Positions 39,401 to 51,400 of a DNA stretch of 64,000 nt are shown here, piece after piece. Under the pieces are notes generated by a model. That model ran no database searches, had not been told where the DNA came from, and was given only the letters and a program-made list of their open reading frames with translations. The stretch's first letter is position 1. Every line of letters begins with the position of its first letter. A program made the position numbers and the translations under genes. Origin of the DNA: Owenia fusiformis (taxonomy: Eukaryota; Annelida; Polychaeta; Sabellida; Oweniidae); NCBI GenBank assembly GCA_903813345.2, contig CAIIXF020000011.1, forward strand, positions 10,450,842-10,514,841. Direction: 5' to 3'.

Positions 39401-42400
39401 AATGCTTCTGTTGTTGGTGGGAGGGATTTTAGCTTTGGTGCATTTGTAATATGTTTTGCAGCATTTTATTTGCCCATACACCATATCTCACATCAGACAT
39501 TTTGTCTGTGACTTTAGGTGTAATTCCATAACATCTAAATACAAATTCTGTTCAAGTTTTCTCAACTTCAGTCATGTCTGCATTGACATCTCCCAAGTTA
39601 GTGAGTGAGTATCTATTTAACACCTTCAGGACTGTTAGCTTGCCAATGTCTCTCTGGCAGTGATACAACATCTTGCGTGCATGGAATTGGCAAGCTAACA
39701 GTCCTGAAGGTGTTAAATATATACTCACTCACAAACTTGGGAGATGTCAATGCAGACATGACTGAAGTTGAGAAAACTTCAACAGAATTTGTTTCTAGAT
39801 GTTATGGAATTACAAGTCACAGACAAAATGTCTGATGTGAGATATGCTGTATGAGCAAAGAAAAATGCTGCAAAACACATTACAAATGCAACAAAGCTAA
39901 AATCCCTCCCACCAACAACAGAAGCATTTTTCCAGCATGTGAAGCGAGCTCATTTCCAAGTAGCTATATGGAAAAATGCTGATATGCCTGACCCCCCACT
40001 TATCCTTCCAACAGATTATGGTTGGGAAATTAACAGCACAGGCTCAATTGTCCCAACAACAATGCCCAAGGATACACCCTGTGCCCCTGAAGGGATTCTC
40101 CAGCTCATTAAGTGCACATGTGCATCAGAGGGCAATGTATGTAGAACTGGGCAATGTTATTGCTCCAAGGCATCTTTATCATGTACATTGTTCTGTGTTT
40201 GCAAGGGGAATGAATGCAAAAACCAACATACAAAGACAGTAACTGAACAGGAATTGGAAGAAACTGATGAGGATTTATTGAGGGAAATCCTTGATGAAAT
40301 CTTAGTAAAAGAAGAGAATTCATAAATTCAAGATATATATAGCACCAAGAAATGACCCTTGTGGAACATCATTATTATTATGTAGGTTACTTTTTACTCA
40401 TTTCAGATATTTTATATGTGAGAAAGAGATCATAATCAGATGTATTTAGTATTATTTATTGATAATTTTGTAGGAAACACTAATATACATTTGATATTAT
40501 CACAGAATGAGACATTTCATAAATTGTAAGGTTGGCGGCCATCTTGAATTTTTTTTTATTTTTGTCAAGAAACATTTCTGGAACCTAACATATTGGTATA
40601 CATCATATTAAAACTCTATTATAGAAAAACAGCAAGATTTGTGTATGTGTATGCTAGTTTTCTGTTCTAATATGCTGGCTAAAATACATAAAACGTGTGA
40701 AAATTCAAAATGGCCGCCAAAAAAATTCCTCAAGGGTGCCCGTTGGGCATCCGACAGTTTCTGAATATGGATATCATGTTTAAACAGAAAATGCAAAAAA
40801 AGTTCATATAATAAGCATTTCCACCTTCACTTAAAATATGGCACTTCACATCCGGACTATTTGCTATATTGGAACTTTTAATAAATCTTGGCAGGTTATT
40901 ATTTAATGTCAATTTATAGAGTTCTATATACATTACACTTAGTTTTTTTAGTTTCTAAACGTATCATTCAACTATGCCATAAAGGAGATTGAAGATCCGT
41001 CTAAATGTATATTTCCTAAATGTATTTTCATTGCATGTTTTACTGATCTTTAAACTGCTTTTGAATATTTTTAACTTAATGAAAATATATACGGTAACAA
41101 AATTAATTAAATACACGCTGTGTTTTGAACTTTTTTTTGTAAAATTGTCCTTCCCTGCCGTGGGAAGCCACGCCTTCTCCATCCCCACCTCCGGGACGCT
41201 AAGCAAACTGTATACGTCATTCTCATAAAGTTTAATTGATTTATCTTTCTAGAGTATTGGATTCCGTATTATTTGATTTCGGTGTAATAATGGGTTTTCG
41301 AGTATTGGGGTTCAAACAAGGGCAGCAATACTTCATATTATATTATGTTGAGGACGGGGGTTCGTCCAGATGAAACACACAATGGAAGATCATACCGCCG
41401 TATTCTGCATATGTGCTTGAATTCTGCTCCAAGTCAAATAAACGAATGCGTTCATAGCGTACTAATTGTACTTATATACTGTATACGTAAATCATGAAAT
41501 TAACGGGCATATCAGGAGTTCTACGATTGTTCACCGTATTTAGCTATACGCCTATTTTTGTTATCATCCCACTGGCGGATCCAGATCCATCTTGCGCCCC
41601 CCCCCTTTTTTGTAGGAGCCCAAAAATCGTTTTGCTCGAAAGTTACATATGGCCTCAAAAATGATTCTCTTTGGGCATGATTTGGCATTTTAGGCCAAAT
41701 TTTCAAAAATGGGGTTTAAATTTTCATCTGGATCCGCCAGTGTTGTCAAAGTTGTTAAATTCAAAAAGGCCAAATAATTGCGATATTGAATGTGCAACTT
41801 ATCACAGTACACCTCTCCCGACGAGTGACACGTGTTGTTAAAAACTATCCAATCCTACACATAGAACGCATGCATAATACAAAAAAATGCTGGGATCGAA
41901 ATTGTATCGTAGTGTAAGCCAATTTACTGACTGAATTACTCAGTTGGAGTAACAATTCCCGGGGAAACTTTCCCGGGAACAGATAACTATTCCCTCTATT
42001 GACTAAACTAGGTACTATAGTTCACTCCACCTTTTGAAAATAACTAACTCATATATATATATTTATATATATATATATTTGCCGCAGAAATTAACTGATT
42101 TCAGGAAAATACGGTTGATGTGTGGTCACCAGAGCACATGTGACTAAAGCTTTAAAATTCCAATATTTTGGGCAAAAAACAAAAGTGTGCTTTGAGGCCT
42201 AGTAGGTCATGCATGTATGTAGTTTAGTAGGTTGTTCTTATGAGACCGTGTGTGTATTGGTATATACCTAGATACCTAAATAATGATTATTATAGTCATT
42301 TAAAAATATATTTGGTCATATCTGTTTTATAAATAAAAAACAAAACCCTTACAAAGAATAGGTCTGGAATCTAAGGCAGGACAAATAAGTCCTGGGGACG

Positions 42401-45400
42401 GTCCTGTCCCCAGGGTCCTGTCCAATAGAGGAGTTTCTAAATGATTTTGAAATCTCGCTAATTCTCGTTTTTTCATGAGATTTTAAGAGATTTGCACATT
42501 TTACCTCCAATGACTTACTTTTCTTTCTTTTTAATAGCATATTTGAATTCAGTGATATGTTTCCTACAATAATAGCTTTGATTTACACATTTATGTCATT
42601 CAAATCATTCTCCATGATATTTTAAAAAACTTGGAAGATGAACAAAGGTGACATCTATTATGTCAGCTTTATTCAGCTTTATTTAGCTATTTAGAAACTA
42701 CAGGTATACTATTTATTTGCCATTCGGTTCAACCATTTAAAGTAATTTAAAATCTAACTTAAAATCTTTCTTCGAATACTTGTATTCAAAGATAAACATC
42801 AACGCAAAGAATATTAAAACACAAATCGGACACATATTTTTTTCGATGAGATAGCCAGAACTACCATGTACTTGTACACATGTTACTTTAATATGACTAG
42901 CCAATTAAATTATTACTCAGATTGCATTCTTTTATTATGTTTTATTGAAATAGTTTGAATTTGCATGATGGAATTAGCATGTGTTCACATTTAACGCTAG
43001 ACCAAATTAAAGTTAAATGTCACGAATACCCAATTATTCAGTAAATAAATGTAACTTGCTTTCCATATAAACAATCTAGTATAGGTAAAAAAAATCATAA
43101 AAAATTCTGAGATTTTGATATTGATTTGAAATCGTTCATTATTATTATGTGTTCAGCTCAGTTTTATTCCGTTACAAAATGTAACAGTCTATGAACGAAT
43201 ATAAATATGGTATTGGTAAATATGTATTACATATATTAGTCCATTTCAAATGATTGTTTCGTTTTGGAATGGCAACAACTCAGCATTTTAATTTTGGTTC
43301 AAAAGTTGTGCCACAAAACTTTTAAAATGCTGAGGCATCAATCTGGCATCGATGTCTTAACAATGTCGTAAGGAACCCCACGGTTGAAATAGCAGCTCCG
43401 TGGTCCAGTTCATATGCAAAACCTGGGGCTTAATAACAACTGAGGGAATAATGATAGAAAAAAACTAAATTGAATTGAAATATGTATCTTAATTCTAACT
43501 TTTAATCAATTTTAGGTGACAAAACTTGGCATTCCCTTTAATGGTGAAGGATGACTATTTCTAAAACCTATCTGGCAAGTAGGATCCAACACAAATGCTT
43601 TGTTTGAAGTATGGGACCTTTTTTAAAGATCCAAAGGTCTATTTATTTGACAGAAGAATGAAGGTAACTTTAAAGATAAGTGAAACACTAATAATGTTAT
43701 AACAAGTGTGTCAAGACAAACTAAAGCAGTAGATGGGGCCAATACCTGGTTGCATATGTCTACAGCTAGCTCCATAATATTCTCTTTCATAGTTGAGAAC
43801 TCACGACTGGCACCCCCAGAGAACTTGCTTCTACTACCAAACTCCTCAAACTCTTGTACTAGAAGAAAGTATGAGCTCCGCATCTGGCTCTAGAATCATA
43901 TATTAATCAATAAATGTACAGCAATATGGTTATAAACCTTCAACATCCAGTGCCCAATGGTAGAATATTGACCATTTAGACAAATGTTTTTAGCATACAT
44001 GTGAACTAATAATATATCATCATTTATATATAAAATATATAAAGATGAGGTTCAGGATATTGGGATTATCCCGAGGGCAATATAATATATCTGCCCCAGG
44101 GCCGTAGGTCCCAAGGGTAGATATATTATATTGGCCAAGGGATAATCCAAATATCCTGAACCGACTATAGGATGATCTGTTTATCCCATACCAATCACAT
44201 TGTTCAACTGGCCACAGTTCAGAAACTTTGCAACCAACCGTGGAATTATCTTAAATTTTCATGTCCAGTTTTGTATTATTGTACGTACCCGGATTTTCCT
44301 GTTCAAATCTTTGATTATTAACCGGGAATACTGCTCCTTCCCTTCTTTAAAGCATCAAACAGATCGTGATTGTCGCGTTTTTCTCCATTGTCGTTTACAG
44401 TATGTGAAGGTTTCAAAAAAGAACCAATACGGGAACAGCTATTATGACGTAGCGGGCAGATATACTATATCTGCCCGCTCGGAGCAGGATGTAAAGCTAT
44501 ATCTGCCCGCTAATGAAAATATAGGTTTTTACAAACCAGCTTTATGTACCAGTAACACAACCAAGTATGGGATAAACTAGTTTATCCAATGGATACTAAA
44601 TTTATATGGGGATTTCAACACAAGATAATTTTGGTAAGTGCCACTAAAAAATTTAAAAAATGTATCCGATCCATAGGACGTGGAATTAACATGAATGTCT
44701 GTATTTCACTCTGCTAGCGCATTGTGAAATACAGCCCTTCTCGGGAAGAATACTTTCTGTATTTCACTCGAATCATTGAATAACTTACAATTATTTTTAA
44801 ATTATTTTGAAAAAAATTGTGGAATTCTTTTTTAAAACATTGAAAAAAAAATTGAGAAAAATATTTGAAAAAAAAATTAGAAAATTACATCAGAAATTTT
44901 TTTTAAAAAATTGAAAAAAATTGAAAAAGAATTTTGAAAATATTGTGATAACCCAATTGTCTGTTTGACAATATAGTTCCAAGGTTATGTGCTCAGTAGA
45001 AATAAGTTACATTTTTTTGTACATCATATTGTAAAAATAAGTTCACAGAAAATAAAATGAAAAAACTTAAAAAAGAATTAGAAAATGATTTTAAGTCAAA
45101 TTATTGTAAGTCCATACACAGAATGCGACCAAAGGATAATTATGATATCCTATGATTTTCTTGGCTATCATTTTTATCCACTCTTCACTGCGCTCACTCG
45201 TGGAGATTGGCGATATCCACTCATGGATAAAAATGGTATCCCTCAAAAATAATAGGATATCCTCTATTTATCACATATTCAGTAGTGTAACAGGTGTATA
45301 ACAGGTATATATGTGGGAATACAACTGATATCAGAGGTGAGCGGGTGATATTCATATTTCACACTGAGGTTAGGGGATATATACATGTTTATCCCACGAT

Positions 45401-48400
45401 TAATGTGTTATCTGTACAATAACAGCTATTGATTTTTCTGATATTATTGAAATCTGTGTGATCTTTTCCAGAAAACCATTTACCAAACTCATATGCGTGT
45501 GATATCGTTTATCTCACGCATATCCGTGTGATATCACATTTGCATTTCACGCCACAATATTGTTGGAAATTAGGTCAGATAATTTATTCTCTTTTGAGAA
45601 AATAGGTCCGTTAATTTATTCTCTTAAAGTTTCATTGGTGCATCGAATTACGATTGTGTATATAATTTGATTAGAAGGCTGCTAAATAACAAAATTAAAA
45701 ATGGTATTTATGACGAACTATATCGGGTACAGAAAGTAGTGCATATTACTGCGCAGTGAGTAAAGTACAAATCAAAATGGCCGGTGCAAATTCGTCTGTC
45801 CTGTGTAATACGTCCAAGTATGAGATAAAATTGATTATCAAACATGGCTTAGTTTATAAAACCTAATGAATTAAAATTCTAAAATGACTGTTGGTTCCAA
45901 ACTATGGGAGCATGATATCAGCATCATACATATTTGCAAGCAACATCCACATAGGGTGAGGGGTGCTTTCTTGTGGAAAGTTGCAACAGTGGCTCCTTCC
46001 ATTTGTAAACCCACTCATAATTCTGAAGGGCAAGACATTCATTCTTCAAGTTAAAATGCTAAATCAGCTTTACCCTCCACTTGTCCCAATCTCCAGCTAT
46101 GGCTCCAGTATCTTCTGTCCTAGCCCCAGCAGGGTGGTGCAGCACCATCTGCAGACGCAGGAACTCTATCAATTCCTGTTTCAGCATTGGGGAAGGATGC
46201 TCTTTCCATAGGTACAGCACTGAAACTCCTGCAGACATTTAAAGAATATCCTCCAAAAACAATGGCGTAGCCAGGAGTTGGTGACTGGGGGTTCTATTTT
46301 TATGTTATTCACAAATCCCCCCCCCCTTCATTAGGGTTCCTCAAATAATGCAATTTGTACAATTACATCCCCTCCAAAAGTTTGGCAATCCTGACTAACC
46401 CATTGGATTATGTATTAAAGCATCTTTAAGTTTGAATTCTTATTTGTAAAGAAATAGTTTGGGAGGGGAAATATAATTCATTTTCATACCTGATCATTAA
46501 AGCAGATATGAAATGGTATTTTTAACCTAAAGGAATAATTTGTTGATAAATGTATTTGGACATGTTTTCTCATCAGTAGTGTGAAAATCGTTTCACTCTA
46601 ACGATCGTTATGAGCTGCTTGATAAGCAATATTCGAATTGGTTGTGACGTTATTGGCCCCCACGTGATCCCTCACTGAGGGGTCATTCATCAAGCTATCG
46701 CAAGCACGTCGCAAGACTGCGATGTCGCAAGGGCCCTTTGTAGCGATTACGTCCTATTCATCAATCTCGTGCGACTGCGATCAGTAGAATTTTCTGCGAC
46801 GTCGCAATGAAATACTCCTAAAATGACCCAAATTTAAGCGACCGGTGGTACCCAGTCGCAGTGATTTTAGTTCTAGAAAAATGTCTTAAATTAATTGAAT
46901 TTCTTTATGAAATTATATAGAAATTCTAGAACGTATAGTACGATATTCGATCCATGATATATTAAAATTGCAGATCATATGCATTATGTTTAATATGTTT
47001 TTGATGCCATCAAAAACAGCTAGTTTTCGGTTTGTATTTTTAAGTACTTCACCATGCGACCGGTCGCAGTGATTGTGCGTTACACGTGGTTTGAACCCAC
47101 GTGGCTGTACCCACTCATATTGTCAATCTTGCATGACATGCTGGCAGTCACTGCGACCTCGCACGGTGGTCGCAGTGTCTGCGACGTCGCAGTGATTGCG
47201 ATAGCTTGGTGAATGACCCCTCTGGTCCCCACGTGGCCCATTTTGGTCCATTAGATCATGACGTCATAATGCCAAAATGTTTTGTTGTTTGCTTAGACAA
47301 CAATCCTATGGTTGCCATGATGTCGTGATTACCAAGGAACCAATAAACCCAAGCTATATTTTGTATATGACGTTACTAATCACGTGGGGGCCAATTTAAT
47401 TTATCAGTTAGTTTTATTTCGTTATCTATGACCGTTAGCAGTTACCTAACATTTATTTTATAATGGCTATCGCAAGAACTCTAAATTGGGCTTACAATTG
47501 GGAAAACTGCATTTTTGTAGCTGCAAGTTGAGAAAACCTATTTCAGTTGTCCTTTAAGTAGACAATTGAATTTGAATTTTATTTAATAAAAATGATACCT
47601 TTATTTACGTCAAGCAAAGTCTGAAAGATTAGGCTTCATCAAGAAACCTCTCCCATTGAAATAACACAGGACGTTAAAATGATTTTTAAAAATGACCTTG
47701 TAGCTTTATAACTTTAATGTTCACAAGTAAAATAAACAGGCAACGTGCAAAAATGTCAGACAACTTATAATTGATTTTCTGCATCAAAATATATTTCGGT
47801 GAATCTTTTACTGAATACATATCCTGAAATCTGATTTGCCCCGAATCCACCATTATTTCGTCTGATTTCTAGAAGACCCTGGAGCATGATTTGTTTCTAG
47901 GGAATATCAACTAATACGCACAATTTATTCTTTAACTTAAGCTACTTCATCTAGGACAAAATAAATCACCTCATGCAATGGCTTATCATTATTTTTCAGG
48001 AATTTTGTTGGAAGCCAGTTCGGATCAAATGCAAGGTTATTGAAATTGCCGCAAACACCCTATACTCCGAAAGATCGTTCTTCTACGATAACTTTTCACA
48101 ACGTTCACACGAAGGCTTTTTAAACTATCCGGGATAGTCATATTACTGATGAAAATATCTATTATTCAAATAAGTGGGTCTCAGTTATGCTTTGTTTTAA
48201 ACGTCCCCGGAGCTCAGTGGTAAGTCCTCCAGAGCAGATCAACTGCAACTGATAAAAAAAACGTTTTGGTAATCATATATAAATACAAGCGACTGTTCGA
48301 ATATAAAACATATTTTGTTAAAGCAGATATGAAATGGTATTTCTAAACCTAAAGGAATCAATATAATTTTTTGATAAATGTATTTGGACATGTTTTCTCA

Positions 48401-51400
48401 TCAGTAGTGTGAAAATTATTGCACTCTAACGATCGTTATAGCTGCTTAATAAGCAATATTCGAATTGGTTGTGACGTTATTGGCCCCCACGTGATCTCTC
48501 ACTGGTCCCGTCGTGGCCCGTTTTGGTCCATTAGATCATGATGTCATAATGCCAAAAATGTTTAGACAACAATCCTATGGTTGCCGCGACTGTGTGATTA
48601 CTAAGAAACCAATAAACCAAAGCTATATTTTGTATGACGTTACTAATCACGTGGGGGCCAATTTGATTGATCAGTTAGTTTTTATTTCGTTATCTATGAC
48701 CGTTAGCAGGTATCTAACATTTATCTTATAATGGCCATCGCAAGAACTCTACGTTGGGATTACAATGGAGAAAACTGCATTTTTGTAGCTACAAGTTGAG
48801 AAAAGCTATTTCAGTTGTCCTTTAAGTTCAGATGGCTTGATAACAAATTAGGCCTTCATTATTTGAAGATTAATACCATATGATTTTTCAATGTTTTTTA
48901 TTCCCCTTTAACATGAAAATGGAGAGCAAGTAAACTGGAACGATAACAATTTGAATTCTATACAATCTCTTAGATGAGTGGAGTGTATCTGAAAAAACAA
49001 AATCATTTTTTGCAATGATTGATTTTTCATTGGAAAAGTGATGGGTAAATAAATACTGAACAAATGAAAGAATGAATAATTTTGAACATATGCTTGTGTT
49101 TATAAATGATATACGCTTTAAAATAATTCATTTCACAACGTTTTTAATTATTTAACGCAATTGGTTTCGGGGACTTGCCAGCCCCAGGGACGTCCCAAGA
49201 AATATTTTAAATTTTAATTGAAATAAAACAAAACAGAGATGTAAGGGAACATGGGGCAAAACTGCCCTGTTGAGCAAAATGGCCCATCGAAATATCTTTT
49301 GAACTATAAAAAGATAGTTCTTCAAAAGTCACATAATCGAATTTTGAAATTTCCGCCACCTTTTCGACCGCCCATTTTTAACCTAGCAGCTTCTCGCTAT
49401 ACATAAGAGGTAATTCTACTTTTCACTCTCTTTTTTGCAAATTACTCCTCCCACGAGAATCTCTAAAAGATCCGGCAACAATACAATATCTTTTTGATTT
49501 AACATTTTACATAGGGTATGCATATTTATTCTTTATTTGTAAACATTCAAATATTGGGCAAATTAAAATGACGTCTATTTGAAAATTCACATGTTTTTGG
49601 GGCAAAACGGTCCACAAAGGTTATAACATACAAAAATCGTAATACAGAACAATTGATTTTCAAATATAACAATTCTAACATTTGGTTTGAACCTTACTTC
49701 CTTCCGACACATATCTAATGACTAGAATTATGGTAGGAGTTAAGAATACTTTATCTGTCAAAGGTTTGAACGTCTGAGAAAAGATGTGTGTGTTGACGAG
49801 TCCTGTAATTGATTAATTTTGGTTTTAAAACCCATGTTACAGAGGGTGGGCCGTTTTGCCCCACCCATGGGCCGTTTTGCCCCACTCTCGACATTATTTT
49901 TGGCAATTGAAAAATCACACAAGATAGTCTTAGGCAAATATAAAACACTCGAAAAATACATTTTTAGGGCCGTTTTGCCCCATGTTCCCTTACACATTTG
50001 AAAGAACATGTGTTTCATCAATATTACGACTATTCCAGATATTTATTCGTCAATGTTGTAAAAATCATTCGGAGTATGGGACGTCTGCATTGTTTTCAAT
50101 AACTTCCTATTGGATCAGAACTGGCTTAAAACAAAATTCCTACTAAGGACTGATTTAGCCATTGCCCAAGATGGGTTATTTTGTCCGAGAAAAAGCAGCT
50201 TTTAAGTTAATTGTGCGAAATTATTGATATTTCTAAATGTAAAATCTCATGCTCTGGGGTCTTCCCAAAATTAAATCTCACCCCGTGCCTAAGGTTGCCA
50301 AACGTTTTGAGGGAAGTGTATCTTCACTATGACATGTTTTTTATGTTCACCATAACAAATATCAATTCATTTACTGCTCATATAATTTATGTAGTTTTCA
50401 AATAGCACAGTAGTTTAATGTTCCTGGTTTTATGCATTTTTCCGCAAAATTATATTTTGGGAAATCCTGATCAGGGGTTCATTCGAACCCCCGCTGCCTA
50501 CGGCTATGAAAAAGATTATTCATGTCCAGATAAATGACCTTTATAATGAGAGCATGTTTGTACATTTTGATGCAAATTAAAGTCATTTGAGTTACATGGT
50601 GCGATATCCAAACCGCATGCATACTATGCACGCAATTTGAAACCCTGACAAACTGCGCGCATGAAAAGGTATTAACACAGATATGTTTTATCTCTTCACA
50701 CATGTGAAACAACGCAGTCTTTAATCATATATCATATCATGGGCTTTCAACTAGCTAATTGAAACCCCATGATCATATATATCCAATGCAAAATGCATGT
50801 TAACCCAAGATAAGAAATTTGATGACGAGAAATGGCTACATGTAAAACACTGTAAAATTGACAATGATATTGGTCCAATGGTATTTGAATTATTGCCAGG
50901 ACAGATGGATGGACAGATATACAGAAGGGCTGACGGACGGATGGAGGGACAGAGCCATTCACTAGCAGAGGCCCTATGCCAATACAGCATACACCTATTA
51001 AATTTGAACTAAATCCATCAATAGTTATTCAAGTTATTGGTCAGACACACCCACGAGCCAACAAATGATTGGACAACGGATGGCTTATGTAATGAGATAC
51101 TGGACTTTGTTAGATGGGACAATGCTTCATATATAGCCTCACATTGGGCAATCATAGAGCTTGCTAACTTGCGGAATGTTGGAAATAATGAAAGTGCACC
51201 TATGTTTTCTCCAAGATGACATAACTGTATCCTACTGTTGACAGCTACAGCTCTTGACATAGTGTTGACAGCCCTCATCATGTACTCTCTTAATGCCAGT
51301 GTCTTCTCTTGTCTACAAAAATACTTAACTTATCAGATATGTCAGCGTGCAGTTATGGTTCTTCCATTATAATCAATAAAGGTCCAGATTGATTAGTGAC

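Larger units (their letters stand above)
38479..40853. repeat. 2.4-kb near-perfect palindrome with a ~38-bp centre
   Basis: The left arm 38479-39645 is the reverse complement of 39684-40853. Paired coordinates sum to 79,328-79,329 along almost the whole length, so the arms are practically gapless, and differences are a few percent by eye. The centre (39646-39683) is present only once and belongs to the coding sequence of the right arm. The structure lies in the ATM intron between exons 8 and 9. Confidence 0.93.

Noticed and set aside
31744-42057. Polinton/Maverick or other virus-like element
   Set aside because: No polymerase, integrase, protease, ATPase or capsid-like frame was recognised between the inverted repeats.
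45963-46211. Plus-strand frame of 82 codons
   Set aside because: It is the antisense shadow of ATM exon 7, whose minus-strand translation matches ATM in order and phase.
48206-48262. tRNA gene (GAGCTCAGTGGTAAG resembles an A-box)
   Set aside because: No GGTTCGAATCC-like B-box at the right distance and no cloverleaf can be drawn.
51018-51199. Extension of ATM exon 6 in the open frame beyond 51200
   Set aside because: The extra sequence falls into a family A repeat tail, and the join at ATAG|GTGCAC to exon 7 restores the ATM order exactly.
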